A DNA stretch of 64,000 bases from Rhizobium oryzihabitans (GTDB lineage: Bacteria > Pseudomonadota > Alphaproteobacteria > Rhizobiales > Rhizobiaceae), in assembly GCF_010669145.1 (NCBI RefSeq), contig NZ_CP048632.1, forward strand, positions 1,426,001 to 1,490,000. Direction: 5' to 3'. Positions within the stretch are counted from its first letter, which is position 1, and each line of letters begins with the position of its first letter. The translations under genes were made by a program, and so were the position numbers. Below, in pieces: positions 1 to 8,655 of this stretch. The notes beneath the pieces are model-generated. The model was not told the DNA's origin. It saw nothing but the letters and a program-made list of their open reading frames with translations, and did not search any database.

Positions 1-303
1 GATGCCGGGATGAAACGACACATTCCGAAAAAGAGACATCAGGGTTCGCCACTTGAAGCAGTCTTGAGGAGATGATGACGCTCACCCATAGTCGACGTCA
101 CACACCACCCGAAAGGGGGGCCTCGTTCCTGCGGTCATTTCAAGCCGCCTCACCATAACCAGGGCCGATTAAAGTCGGATTAACGCTTAACCCGGCGTTG
201 ACGGAAATGATTAAATGCCGAACAGGCCGGAAAACATGTGCAAACTCTCGTCGTCAGAGTTTTTTGCTTTCGAAGCGGTGACGAATCCGCGAAAATGACG
301 ATC
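1..303. other. Unassigned region upstream of mutL
   Basis: I see no convincing gene here. A short open frame enters from the left edge and ends near position 84; it could be the last two dozen codons of an upstream gene, but it matches nothing I recognise. The stretch just before mutL presumably holds its promoter and ribosome binding site, though no clear consensus stands out. Confidence 0.3.
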
Positions 304-2124
304 ATGGCCATCAAGCAGCTTTCAGAAACCCTCATCAACCAGATCGCCGCCGGCGAGGTCATCGAAAGACCCTCCAGCGCCACGAAGGAACTGGTGGAAA
401 ACGCCATCGACGCCGGCGCGACGCGGATCGAGATCGCCACGGCGGGCGGCGGCAAGGGGCTGGTGCGCATCACCGACAACGGCTCCGGCATGTCGCCTGC
501 CGATCTCGAGCTTGCTGTCCGGCGCCATTGCACCTCGAAAATATCCACGACGCTGGATGATATCCGCACGCTCGGCTTTCGCGGCGAGGCCCTGCCCTCC
601 ATCGGCTCGGTCGCCAAGCTGTCGATCACCAGCCGCCAACAGGGCGCGGAACAGGGTTCGGTCATTTCCGTCACCGGCGGCAAGGTTTCGGACGTGCGGC
701 CTGCCGCCTCGAATGCCGGCACCATCGTCGAGGTGCGCGACCTGTTCTTCGCCACGCCTGCGCGGCTGAAATTCCTGAAGACGGAACGCGCCGAGGCGGC
801 CGCCATCACCGAGGTCGTCAAGCGTATGGCGATCGCCTTTCCGCATATCCGCTTCGTGTTGTCAGGCACCGACCGTTCCACGCTCGAAATCCCCTCGACC
901 GGCGATGACCACCTCGCCCGCATGGCGCAGATTCTGGGTGCGGAATTCAAGGACAACGCCATCGAGATCGATGCCGGGCGCGAGGATGTGACGCTGACCG
1001 GCTTTGCCGGCGTGCCGACCTTCAACCGTGGCAATTCGGCGCATCAATATGTCTTCGTCAACGGCCGTCCGGTGCAGGACAAGCTGCTTTTATCCGCCAT
1101 TCGCGGCGCCTATGCCGAAACCGTGCCGCATGGGCGATATCCCGTTGCGGTGCTGTCCCTGACGCTCGACCCCGCCTTTGTGGATGTGAACGTGCATCCG
1201 GCGAAATCCGACGTGCGCTTCCGTGATCCCGGCCTTATTCGCGGGCTGATCGTCGGCGCGATCCGCCAGGCGCTGACGCGCGACGGCGACAGGGCGGCAA
1301 CGACGGGTGCGAGCCAGATGATGAGCGCCTTCCGCCCGGGTTACAGCCCGTCCAATCTCCGGCCTTCTCCGTCCGCAACATGGTCCGCCGCGACTTCTCC
1401 TTCCCGGCCGCTTGCCGTTTCCAGCGGAACGCAATTTTCGGAGGCCGTGCAGTCGCGCTTTTCCGACATCACCATGCCGACGGCGCGGGCCGAGCCGCGG
1501 GAGACTTACGAGGCCGCCGCAAGCCCCTCGCCAGAACCGGTGCTTTATCCGCTGGGTGCGGCACGGGCGCAGCTGCACCAGAACTACATCGTGGCGCAGA
1601 CGGAAGACGGTCTCGTCATCGTCGATCAGCATGCCGCGCATGAGCGGCTGGTGTTTGAGGAAATGCGCAACGCGCTGCATTCCAGACGCCCGCCTTCACA
1701 GGTGCTGCTCATCCCCGAGATCATCGACCTGCCGGAAGAGGATTGCGACCGGCTGATGGATCATGCCGCCGGTTTCGATGCGCTGGGCCTCGTCATCGAG
1801 CGTTTCGGGCCGGGCGCGGTCGCCGTCCGGGAAACGCCCGCCATGCTCGGCGAGGTCAATGTGCAGGGGCTGGTGCGGCAGCTTGCCGACGAGATTGCCG
1901 AATGGGACGCCGCCTCCACGCTTGCCAACAAGCTCGAATATGTCGCCGCCACGATGGCCTGCCACGGTTCGGTGCGTTCCGGCCGGCGCATGCGGCCGGA
2001 GGAGATGAACGCGCTTTTGCGGCAGATGGAAAACACGCCGGGCTCCGGCCAGTGCAATCACGGCCGACCGACCTATATCGAGCTGAAACTTTCCGATATA
2101 GAACGGCTCTTCGGCCGCAGCTGA
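304..2124 (+). CDS. mutL: DNA mismatch repair protein MutL
   Basis: MutL couples MutS mismatch recognition to downstream repair. The 606-residue product begins [20 protein letters not shown], the canonical start of the GHKL ATPase domain. It continues with the motif I region around [17 protein letters not shown] (motif II) and TLGFRGEAL (motif III). A proline/serine-rich linker near residues 340-420 separates the ATPase from the C-terminal dimerisation domain, which has VDQHAAHER and ends with CNHGRPT. The frame stays open upstream to a GTG at 238, but homology begins at the ATG chosen here. A DUF2093 gene follows on the same strand. Confidence 0.96.
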   Translation: MAIKQLSETLINQIAAGEVIERPSSATKELVENAIDAGATRIEIATAGGGKGLVRITDNGSGMSPADLELAVRRHCTSKISTTLDDIRTLGFRGEALPSIGSVAKLSITSRQQGAEQGSVISVTGGKVSDVRPAASNAGTIVEVRDLFFATPARLKFLKTERAEAAAITEVVKRMAIAFPHIRFVLSGTDRSTLEIPSTGDDHLARMAQILGAEFKDNAIEIDAGREDVTLTGFAGVPTFNRGNSAHQYVFVNGRPVQDKLLLSAIRGAYAETVPHGRYPVAVLSLTLDPAFVDVNVHPAKSDVRFRDPGLIRGLIVGAIRQALTRDGDRAATTGASQMMSAFRPGYSPSNLRPSPSATWSAATSPSRPLAVSSGTQFSEAVQSRFSDITMPTARAEPRETYEAAASPSPEPVLYPLGAARAQLHQNYIVAQTEDGLVIVDQHAAHERLVFEEMRNALHSRRPPSQVLLIPEIIDLPEEDCDRLMDHAAGFDALGLVIERFGPGAVAVRETPAMLGEVNVQGLVRQLADEIAEWDAASTLANKLEYVAATMACHGSVRSGRRMRPEEMNALLRQMENTPGSGQCNHGRPTYIELKLSDIERLFGRS

Positions 2125-2263
2125 TCTCGTTACCCGGCGGGCTGGCCTTGGGCCGCGTCGAGAGATATAAATTCAAGGGACTGGAGCATCCGGATTGTTC
2201 AGGAGAACGCTGCGCCGTTTCGGGCTGGATGCACTGACAGGACATAGCAGGAGACGAAAACGG

Positions 2264-2485
2264 ATGAACAGATTTGAAGGAGGCGGAAACCGTCTCGCCG
2301 TCATCGAATATCTCGACGGTGACTTCCGGATCGTGCAGACCGGCTCGCATGTTGCCTGCGCCATCACCGGCAAGACCATTCCGCTCGACGAACTCCGCTA
2401 CTGGAGCGTGGCGCGGCAGGAAGCCTATGTGGACGCCGCCGCTTCGCTGGAGGCCGAAAAGAAAGCTGGTAATTTGCCTGCGTGA
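2264..2485 (+). CDS. DUF2093 family small protein
   Basis: This 73-residue protein starts MNRFEGGGNRLAVIEYLDGD and fits DUF2093, a small family of unknown function in Rhizobiales and relatives. It has no signal peptide or membrane segment. The ATG follows a purine-rich GGAGACG stretch. It lies downstream of mutL on the same strand and faces lpxK, a neighbourhood I recall as common in rhizobia. The IS110 element now lies between it and lpxK. The conserved YWSVARQEAY segment near the C terminus is the most recognisable part. Function unknown. Confidence 0.85.
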   Translation: MNRFEGGGNRLAVIEYLDGDFRIVQTGSHVACAITGKTIPLDELRYWSVARQEAYVDAAASLEAEKKAGNLPA

Positions 2486-2609
2486 TCAGGCGCGGAAGCA
2501 CGCCCATAAAGAGCCATGCGTGAGAACGCTTCTTTTCACGCTGAGACTGCTCAACTCTCCACCCTCATCCCTGTGCTTGTCACAGGGATCCTGTGTATTG
2601 CGTCTGTGC

Positions 2610-2757
2610 TAGAATGGTAGCGGACGGAAGGCCGTCGGGATCCTGGTCGTTTGAGACCGCTTGCTGGCTCTGGTCCTCCGTCCGCCTTTGATATCCCAAC
2701 CTGAACAGTTGATTGAGGCCGTGAGCGCGGACCTCGAAGCACAGGATGAGGCTTGCC
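2610..2757 (+). ncRNA. Candidate IS110 bridge RNA
   Basis: The non-coding left end can form two guide-bearing loops. Loop 1 is closed by a perfect 9-bp stem, GCGGACGGA (2620-2628) with TCCGTCCGC (2677-2685), and has an inner hairpin GGTC/GACC (2645-2658). Its left side carries GGGATCC (2637-2643), identical to the left flank at 2585-2591. Its right side carries GCTGGCT (2663-2669), the reverse complement of the right flank at 3701-3707. Loop 2 surrounds hairpin GAGGCCG/CGGACCTC (2715-2735). It carries ACAGTTG (2705-2711), identical to the right end of the element (3692-3698), and CACAGG (2740-2745), the reverse complement of core plus left end (2590-2595). This is the target-loop and donor-loop layout of bridge RNAs. 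Transcript ends are unknown. Confidence 0.8.
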
Positions 2758-3687
2758 ATGATACACCCTGTTTTCATTGGATGCGACGTCGCCAAGGCGC
2801 ATCTTGATCTTTTCGACGGCCGGACATCCCGGCATATCCGCATCGACAACACCGCTGCCGCCATTCATGCATGGCTGCAAAGCCTGGAGGGGCAGGAGGC
2901 GACGGTCATTCTGGAGGCGACCGGGCGTTATGACAGGCAGCTGCGCGCGGCTCTCGATCGGCAACAGCGTCCGTATTGCCGGGTCAACCCCGCCCGGGCG
3001 CGCGACTTCGCAAGAGCCACCGGCCGCCTGGCCAAGACCGACGCCATCGATGCCCGCCTGCTGGCACGCATGGGCGAAACGCTTGGCCCCGCAACCAGCA
3101 CACCACCCGATCCGGCCCGGCAGGCGCTTGCCAGCTTCCATACAAGGCGCGATCAGCTCGTTGCCATGCGCCAGCAGGAGCGGCTTCGCCTTTCCAGCGC
3201 AGAACCCATGGAGCACGATAGTCTGGAGCGCCATCTCATCTGGCTGGACGGCGAGATCGAGGCGATCGAAAAAGCCTGTCACGCCCATGTCCGGGAAAAC
3301 GCGGAACTGAACGAACAAAGCACCAGGCTTCGTTCCATTCCGGGCGTCGGGCCAGTCACCGCATTCACGCTGATGGCGCATATGCCGGAACTGGGCGGCA
3401 GCTCTTCCAAAGCCATGGCGGCATTGGCGGGACTTGCTCCCTTCAATGCCGACAGCGGCATCAAACGCGGCCAGCGCCATATTCGCGGCGGACGAAAGCG
3501 CGTGCGCGATGCCCTCTACATGGCGGCGCTGGTGGCTTACAGGCTGAAGACCGCCTTCGCCCGCACGGCGCAAACCATGCAGACCAAGGGCAAACCGTTC
3601 AAGGTCATGATCATTGCCATCGCCCGCAAAATCCTCGTCGCCGCAAACGCAATCCTCAGGGATAAAACCGTCTTTGCTAAAACCTGA
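2746..3687 (+). CDS. IS110-family transposase (DEDD recombinase)
   Basis: The 313-residue product has the N-terminal DEDD RuvC-like domain of IS110 transposases: D14 in IGCDVAKAHLD, E57 in ILEATGRYD, and D99 and D102 in KTDAIDARLL. A helical middle segment leads to the Transposase_20 domain, with RSIPGVGPVTA near residue 197 and NADSGIKRG near 235; S238 is the likely catalytic serine. The frame looks full length and uninterrupted, so the enzyme may be active. An in-frame ATG at 2758 is an equally good start and would leave the whole guide region untranslated. The protein would act with the RNA encoded just upstream. Confidence 0.93.
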   Translation: MRLAMIHPVFIGCDVAKAHLDLFDGRTSRHIRIDNTAAAIHAWLQSLEGQEATVILEATGRYDRQLRAALDRQQRPYCRVNPARARDFARATGRLAKTDAIDARLLARMGETLGPATSTPPDPARQALASFHTRRDQLVAMRQQERLRLSSAEPMEHDSLERHLIWLDGEIEAIEKACHAHVRENAELNEQSTRLRSIPGVGPVTAFTLMAHMPELGGSSSKAMAALAGLAPFNADSGIKRGQRHIRGGRKRVRDALYMAALVAYRLKTAFARTAQTMQTKGKPFKVMIIAIARKILVAANAILRDKTVFAKT

Positions 3688-3825
3688 CAATACAGTTGCC
3701 AGCCAGCCCAAGTCCTTAGGCTGAGAGGACTATTCTCGCCGCGCAGACGCGCGTCGGCTGGATTCCTGTGACAAGCACAGGAATGAGGAGAAGTAGGTGC
3801 ACGGCGGTTTATCTTCTTAGGTACT

Positions 3826-4872
3826 CTAAATCGACGGTCGCGCATGTTCCCGCAGCAGGCGGGCGCGGCAGTTCACCACCGCCGTCTCGATGATCGTTCC
3901 AGCCGCATTGGGATCGTCGAACACCATGTCGATCTCGATCACCACGCTGTTCCACAGCAATTCTTCCGCCCGGCCATGGTGACCGTTGAGGCGTATGGCG
4001 TCCTTGGCCGTCGTCACCAGCTGCAAATTTTGCTTGCCGGCGTCCTGCAGAAGATCGGCGATCTCGTCGTCGCTGAAATGGTGATGGTCGGGAAAGGAGC
4101 GCCGCTCCACGATCTCGCCGCCCACAGCCTCGACGGTTCTGAAGAATTTGGCCGGATCGGCGATGCCCGCATAGGCCAGCACGCGCCTTCCCCTGAAATC
4201 CTGCGGCTCCTGCGGCGTGATTGCGGCTACGAAAACCGGTTTTGCAGCCTTTGCCGCCATTCTCACCAGCGGATCGGCTGCATGGCCGTTGCCGACCTTC
4301 AGAAGTCCCGTCATATGCCGCATCTGTTCGGCAAGCGGCGCCCGGACCGGACCGCCCGGCACGAGATGGCCGTTACCGATGCCGCGCACCGTGTCGATGA
4401 CGACGAGCGCATAATCCAGCGTCAGGCGGGCGCTCTGGAAACCGTCATCCATGATGATGAGGTCCACGCCCTCCTTCACCAGCCGGTGCGCGCCTTCCAC
4501 CCGCTTGCGGGAAATGACGGTCACCGCCTCGCGTGCAAGCAGCAGCGGTTCATCGCCGACATCGGCGGAGCGGTGCTGCGCGGGATCGACAAGGGTGGTG
4601 ACATCAAGCGTGCCGCCATATCCGCGACTGAGAAATCCGGGTTTGAGGCCTTTTGCGACGGCGGCTCTGGCGATTGCCATCGCTGTCGGCGTCTTTCCAG
4701 CACCGCCCACGGTGAAGTTACCGATGCAGATGACCGGAACGTGAACGCTCGCCCGTTTTGCCGTACGCATCCGCCGGCCGGCAATATTGCCGTATAGAAG
4801 GGAAAACGGTGATAACAGCCAGGCCTGCCAGCCTGCTTTCTGCCACCAGAACGGCGGCGCTTCAGAAACCAT
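3826..4872 (-). CDS. lpxK: Tetraacyldisaccharide 4'-kinase LpxK
   Basis: LpxK phosphorylates the 4' position of the tetraacyldisaccharide lipid A precursor at the inner face of the cytoplasmic membrane. The 348-residue protein begins with the typical tryptophan-rich amphipathic region ([14 protein letters not shown]), followed by a Walker A loop [12 protein letters not shown] near residue 52 and the IIMDDGFQ motif characteristic of LpxK. It is the last gene of a leftward envelope cluster with waaA and a HAD phosphatase upstream. A 312-bp gap containing a palindromic repeat separates it from the HAD gene, so it may depend partly on its own promoter. Confidence 0.95.
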   Translation of the reverse strand: MVSEAPPFWWQKAGWQAWLLSPFSLLYGNIAGRRMRTAKRASVHVPVICIGNFTVGGAGKTPTAMAIARAAVAKGLKPGFLSRGYGGTLDVTTLVDPAQHRSADVGDEPLLLAREAVTVISRKRVEGAHRLVKEGVDLIIMDDGFQSARLTLDYALVVIDTVRGIGNGHLVPGGPVRAPLAEQMRHMTGLLKVGNGHAADPLVRMAAKAAKPVFVAAITPQEPQDFRGRRVLAYAGIADPAKFFRTVEAVGGEIVERRSFPDHHHFSDDEIADLLQDAGKQNLQLVTTAKDAIRLNGHHGRAEELLWNSVVIEIDMVFDDPNAAGTIIETAVVNCRARLLREHARPSI

Positions 4873-5050
4873 ATATGCCCGCTCCCGGCCGCGTCGTCCG
4901 CAGCATTCCGTTCGGATGTCATGTCCGGAGGTTGTTTGCCAGAAAAAACCGTAAATTGCAAAAATGGACTGAGTGGGTTTCCCTTGTCTGTCCCGACACC
5001 GGCTTGCGGTGCTTTACTCGACATGTCTGTGCGCTGGGGACACCCACTCT

Positions 5051-5166
5051 CCGTCTTTCCGGCCTTGTGCCGGAATCCAGTCGACGCGCGTCTGCGCGGT
5101 GGGAAGGTCTCCTTTCAGCCCAAGGACTTGGGCTGGCTGGATTCCGGCTCAAGGCCGGAATGACGG
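5051..5166. repeat. Palindromic mosaic repeat, CCGGCCTT-arm type
   Basis: Outer arms pair TTCCGGCCTTGTGCCGGAAT with ATTCCGGCTCAAGGCCGGAA. The inner part (GTCGACGCGCGTCTGCGCGG, then CAGCCCAAGGACTTGGGCTG) is shared with the copies at 37796 and 62264. It lies between the HAD phosphatase and lpxK. The junction corresponding to the IS110 target reads GGAATCC then AGCCAGC on the minus strand. Confidence 0.85.
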
Positions 5167-5184
5167 AAAATGGACCTTATCGTC

Positions 5185-5922
5185 CTAAGCAACCCGTTCC
5201 GGCAGCAGTGCTTCCAGCGCGGTAATGTCATCGAAACAATAATGCGCATCGGCGCCAAGGCTTTCGCGTGATCCCGTGCCCGTCAGAACTGCGATGCGCA
5301 ATCCCGCGCCGGCATTCCTTGCCATATGCAGATCGTGATTATTGTCGCCGACCACCGCCACCCGCTCCGGCGGGAACCCAACCGCCTCGCAGAAACCGAG
5401 AACCATGCCGGGTTGCGGCTTGGTGCCATAACCGCTGTCATAACCCGCGACGAAATCGACATCGCTTTCGAAACCGAAGCGAATGGCCGTCTGGCGAATG
5501 GAGTTTTCATTGTCGCTGGAAGCGATGCCGAGCTTGTAGCCGCGTGCCTTCAGCCTTGCGAAAAATGCCTTGAGGTCGGTGACGGGCACGGATTTATCCG
5601 CTGCCTCAGTGAAAAGCCGATCGAGCCGCGCAGTCAATTCGCCGACATCGCAGGGCGAACCGGCCGCGACCAGACCGGCGGCGATTTCCGCCGTATTGCC
5701 GGCGGCCAGCAGGCTGTCGGGTACCACATGGCCGGTGACGGGGTCCATGCCGCAGGCGGCGAGCAGCTGGTCTGCAAGAACGGGATCACCCTTGGCCGCG
5801 ATCGCCGCAAGCTCGCGGTTCACTGGTCCCCAGCTTGCGTCATAGCCCAGAAGCGTGCCGTCCTTGTCGAAAAGGACGGCCGCGATCGACTGCGTCACAT
5901 CACGTTCGATATCCGCTACCAT
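5185..5922 (-). CDS. HAD-superfamily phosphatase (Gph-like)
   Basis: This 245-residue protein has all HAD motifs: the nucleophile loop VLFDKDGTLL near residue 17, a threonine/serine motif at GIASSD near 134, the motif III lysine at GTKPQPGM near 168, and acidic motif IV GDNNHD near 193. The helical cap between motifs I and II is of the phosphoglycolate phosphatase type. Its start overlaps the end of waaA by 7 bp, so the two are probably translationally coupled. The position between the Kdo transferase and lipid A kinase genes hints at an envelope or sugar-phosphate substrate, but the sequence does not define it. Confidence 0.85.
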   Translation of the reverse strand: MVADIERDVTQSIAAVLFDKDGTLLGYDASWGPVNRELAAIAAKGDPVLADQLLAACGMDPVTGHVVPDSLLAAGNTAEIAAGLVAAGSPCDVGELTARLDRLFTEAADKSVPVTDLKAFFARLKARGYKLGIASSDNENSIRQTAIRFGFESDVDFVAGYDSGYGTKPQPGMVLGFCEAVGFPPERVAVVGDNNHDLHMARNAGAGLRIAVLTGTGSRESLGADAHYCFDDITALEALLPERVA

Positions 5923-7238
5923 GAACCGATGGCGCTCCGCGGTTGCAGCTTGGCGGTAACGGTGAGCGGGTTGATATAGGGTTCCAGCGCCTTGACGGTG
6001 GAGGAAAGCGCGCCGCGCATATCCTGAATGACCCGGTTGCCGGCATCGATCATCTTGTAACGCTCATTGTCGTTGACCAGCAGATAATGCACCGCCTTGG
6101 CCAGCATCTCGACATCGCGGATGATGCGACCGCCGCCGGCACGGATCAGTTTCTGATAGGCCTCACGGAAATTCTGCACATGCGCGCCGGATAATACCGC
6201 GCAGCCGAGCATCGCCGGTTCCAGCGGGTTCTGGCCGCCCTCAGCCGTCAGCGAGCGGCCGACAAAGGCAAGTTCGGTCAGCCGCAGGTAAAGCCCCATC
6301 TCACCGATGGAATCGCCAAGGAAAATATCGGTTTCCGGCGTGATGACGTCGTTGCGGCTTCGGCGGGCTACAGTCAGCCCCATGGTCTTCAGCATGGCTT
6401 CCACATCGTCGCCCCGCTCTGGGTGGCGCGGCACGATGATAGTCAATTGACCATTGCGCGACTTGATCGCCGCATGCACGGTGGCGGCTGCCTTCTCTTC
6501 ACCGTCGAAGGTGGAGATCGCCGCCCATGTCTTGCGGGTTCCGACCTGCTTGCGATAGTGCTCGAGCAGAGCCTCGTCGCAGGGTGGCGGATCGGTATCA
6601 CCCTTGAGGTTGCCGGAAATGACCACCGGCCAGGAGCCGAGATCGCGGAAGCGTTCGGCATCGAGATCGGATTGCGCGACAACGAGGGCAAGCTTGGAAA
6701 ACAGCGATTCCGCAATATCGTGCCGGTTGTTCCAGCGATCGAAGGAACGGTCGGACAGGCGCGCATTGACCCTGATCTGGGGAATGTGCCTGCGCTCCAG
6801 CTCCATCATCGTCACCGGCCAGATTTCCGATTCAGCGGTGATGGCGGCATCCGGCGCCCAATAGGCGAGGAAACGATTGACCGCGATCTTGATGTCCAGC
6901 GGCACATATTGATGGATGACATCATCGCCAAGCCGGGTGCGGGTCAGCTCGGCCGAGGTCACGGTACCGGTGGTCAGGAGCACGTAGATGTCGCGCTTGC
7001 GTATCTCGCGGATCAGCGGAATGAGAGCGAGCGTCTCGCCGACACTTGCGGCATGGAACCAGACGAGCGGCCCGCGCGGGCGCTCGGCGCTGGCATAACC
7101 GAAGCGTTCGAGGCGACGGCGCTTGTCTTCCTTGCCCTTTGCCGCCCGATAGGAAAGATAGGGACGGGCAAAGGGATAGGCGGCAATCCCGGCAATCCGG
7201 TAACCGGAAAGAGCGAAGCGTGCGAGACGGCTGCTCAT
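5916..7238 (-). CDS. waaA: 3-deoxy-D-manno-octulosonic acid transferase
   Basis: WaaA (KdtA) transfers Kdo from CMP-Kdo to the lipid A precursor at the inner membrane. The 440-residue protein has the N-terminal membrane-associated segment, LVWFHAASVGE near residue 58 with the catalytic glutamate, ITAESEIWP near 134, ISGNLKGD near 209 and the C-terminal glycosyltransferase-B signature EGGQNPLEP near 337. These are diagnostic of family GT30. It is followed by the overlapping HAD gene and then lpxK, and preceded by a DUF4170 gene, giving a lipid A/core cluster. Confidence 0.95.
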   Translation of the reverse strand: MSSRLARFALSGYRIAGIAAYPFARPYLSYRAAKGKEDKRRRLERFGYASAERPRGPLVWFHAASVGETLALIPLIREIRKRDIYVLLTTGTVTSAELTRTRLGDDVIHQYVPLDIKIAVNRFLAYWAPDAAITAESEIWPVTMMELERRHIPQIRVNARLSDRSFDRWNNRHDIAESLFSKLALVVAQSDLDAERFRDLGSWPVVISGNLKGDTDPPPCDEALLEHYRKQVGTRKTWAAISTFDGEEKAAATVHAAIKSRNGQLTIIVPRHPERGDDVEAMLKTMGLTVARRSRNDVITPETDIFLGDSIGEMGLYLRLTELAFVGRSLTAEGGQNPLEPAMLGCAVLSGAHVQNFREAYQKLIRAGGGRIIRDVEMLAKAVHYLLVNDNERYKMIDAGNRVIQDMRGALSSTVKALEPYINPLTVTAKLQPRSAIGSW

Positions 7239-7454
7239 GACATTCTGCCCTTGATCATTCCGCTCAATGCCCTGCCCCTGTTCTTTGTTGTTATCGCCGC
7301 CTACTTCTTCTCAAATTGCGTCATTTTTTGTCATCGGAAACGAAAGCGCGATCACATTTTCTCGCAATCCAAATCCCGGCCTGCACGTCTTTGGCAGGAA
7401 TCACGGGAAAACTCGCCTTCACCCGATAGTATTACAACGCAAGGGCAAAGGTAC

Positions 7455-7694
7455 TCAAATTTTGTCGTCGGGATTGAGAAGACGGTGCATATGCACGATA
7501 AAATAACGCATATGGGCGTTGTCGACCGTCATCTGGGCCTTGGATTTCCACGCGGTCAGCGCAGAAGCATAGTCAGGATAGATGCCGACGATATCGAGCG
7601 CATTCAAATCCCGGAACTGAACATCCTGAAGGTTTTCCAGTTCGCCGCCGAACACCAGGTGCAGCAGCTGTTTCTGTTTGCCAGATTCCGTCAT
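7455..7694 (-). CDS. DUF4170 family protein
   Basis: The 79-residue protein (start MTESGKQKQLLHLVFGGEL) matches DUF4170, a short alphaproteobacterial family of unknown function commonly encoded between cysQ-like genes and waaA. It has no signal peptide or membrane segment. The AHMRYFIVHMHRL segment near the end is typical. It is 216 bp upstream of waaA and 61 bp downstream of the phosphatase gene, on the same strand. The 7239-7454 gap is AT-richer than its surroundings and may hold a waaA promoter. Confidence 0.85.
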   Translation of the reverse strand: MTESGKQKQLLHLVFGGELENLQDVQFRDLNALDIVGIYPDYASALTAWKSKAQMTVDNAHMRYFIVHMHRLLNPDDKI

Positions 7695-7755
7695 GTCTTT
7701 ATCTCTTTCTTAAGCTCTGAGAGAGCCCCTCATCTGCGGGATTTCCCGGCAAACG

Positions 7756-8562
7756 TCAACCGTCGGACAGATGCGAAAACGCTTTCAAAAGCGCAGGCAG
7801 CGCATAATCTGCTGCAGCGCACAATGCGGGGTGGTTTACCTCACGGCGATTATACATCAGAGGTTTTCCATCAAGGCCGACCAGAAGGCCGCCCGCCCTT
7901 TCGAGGATAAGGTCGGCGGCGGCCAAATCCCACTCGTGCGAGTTCGCCTTGACGAGCGTTCCGTCGATGCGGCCATCCGCCACCATGGCCAGCCGATAGG
8001 CGAGCGACGGCACATGCGGAATGCGCTTGACGCCGTCCCGAACCTCGTCCGGCAGGTGCGCGATCACATCTTCAGGTGCTGCCAGATGGAAGGTGCCGGT
8101 ATTTTCGCGGGCAGCGGAAATGGGTTCCCCATTCTTCAGCGCTTCGCCGCCTTCCATTGCCGTGAATTCCTCTGCGAGCGCCGGCGCGACAAGGGCAGCC
8201 GCCACCGGCCGCCCCTGATGCACGACCGCGACGCTGACGCACCAGGTGTCCCTGCCGCCGATGAAGGCGCGGGTTCCGTCGATGGGGTCGACGACGAACA
8301 CGGTGGAACGGGCAAGCCTGTCCGTGTCGTCGTCCGTCTCTTCCGACAGCCAGCCGTAGTCAGGCCGGGCGGATCGCAGGATGGTTTCGAGAATTTCGTT
8401 TGCGGCGTAGTCGGCCGCACTCACCGGCGAAAGACCGCCATTTTTCCACCAGACCTCGGGATCCTTGCGGAAAAAACCGAGCGCCGTCTCGCCGGCCTTG
8501 CGCGCGGCCTCGAGGACCAGCCTCAAATCGGAAGCCCAGCGGGCCTCTGCAATATCGTTCAT
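7756..8562 (-). CDS. Inositol monophosphatase family, CysQ-like 3'(2'),5'-bisphosphate nucleotidase
   Basis: The family removes phosphate from PAP or inositol phosphates using Mg2+ and is inhibited by lithium. The 268-residue product has the metal-binding motifs GWLSEETDDD near residue 66 and VVDPIDGTRAF near 86, plus the C-terminal WDLAAADLILERAGG motif near 204. The frame extends 21 codons upstream, but I prefer MNDIAEARWASDL, where homology begins. It is the second gene of the leftward run after pmbA. The cysQ assignment over other family members rests on context and length. Confidence 0.85.
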   Translation of the reverse strand: MNDIAEARWASDLRLVLEAARKAGETALGFFRKDPEVWWKNGGLSPVSAADYAANEILETILRSARPDYGWLSEETDDDTDRLARSTVFVVDPIDGTRAFIGGRDTWCVSVAVVHQGRPVAAALVAPALAEEFTAMEGGEALKNGEPISAARENTGTFHLAAPEDVIAHLPDEVRDGVKRIPHVPSLAYRLAMVADGRIDGTLVKANSHEWDLAAADLILERAGGLLVGLDGKPLMYNRREVNHPALCAAADYALPALLKAFSHLSDG

Positions 8563-8655
8563 TTTGCCGTCTTTTCCGCGCGCCTCAGGCGGCGCGCCTG
8601 TTTTTCTCTTCGCACTTGCACACAAAGTGCCGGCGAAAACAACCCGCAGGTTGCC

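Larger units (their letters stand above)
2592..3700 (+). mobile_element. IS110-family insertion sequence, about 1.1 kb
   Basis: Boundaries were set by comparing the flanks with intact copies of the interrupted repeat. The left flank ends GGGATCC at 2591, the element begins TGTGTATTG, its right end is ACAGTTG followed by CC, and the repeat resumes with AGCCAGC at 3701. A CC dinucleotide stands at both junctions, as expected for an IS110 core; there is no longer target duplication and no terminal inverted repeat. About 150 bp of non-coding left end precede a single transposase gene. Only about 11 bp follow its stop. This left-end layout fits the IS110 rather than the IS1111 subgroup. Confidence 0.88.
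2563..3788. repeat. Palindromic mosaic repeat (RIME-like), split by IS110
   Basis: The left piece (2563-2591) and right piece (3701-3788) join into one element equivalent to the reverse complement of the intact copy at 37796-37912. The outer arms pair as CCTCATCCCTGTGCTTGTCA against TGACAAGCACAGGAATGAGG. The interior holds the AGCCAGCCCAAGTCCTT block and the GCGCAGACGCGCGTC core. The break falls exactly between GGGATCC and AGCCAGC. The class resembles the intergenic mosaic elements known from rhizobia. Confidence 0.85.
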
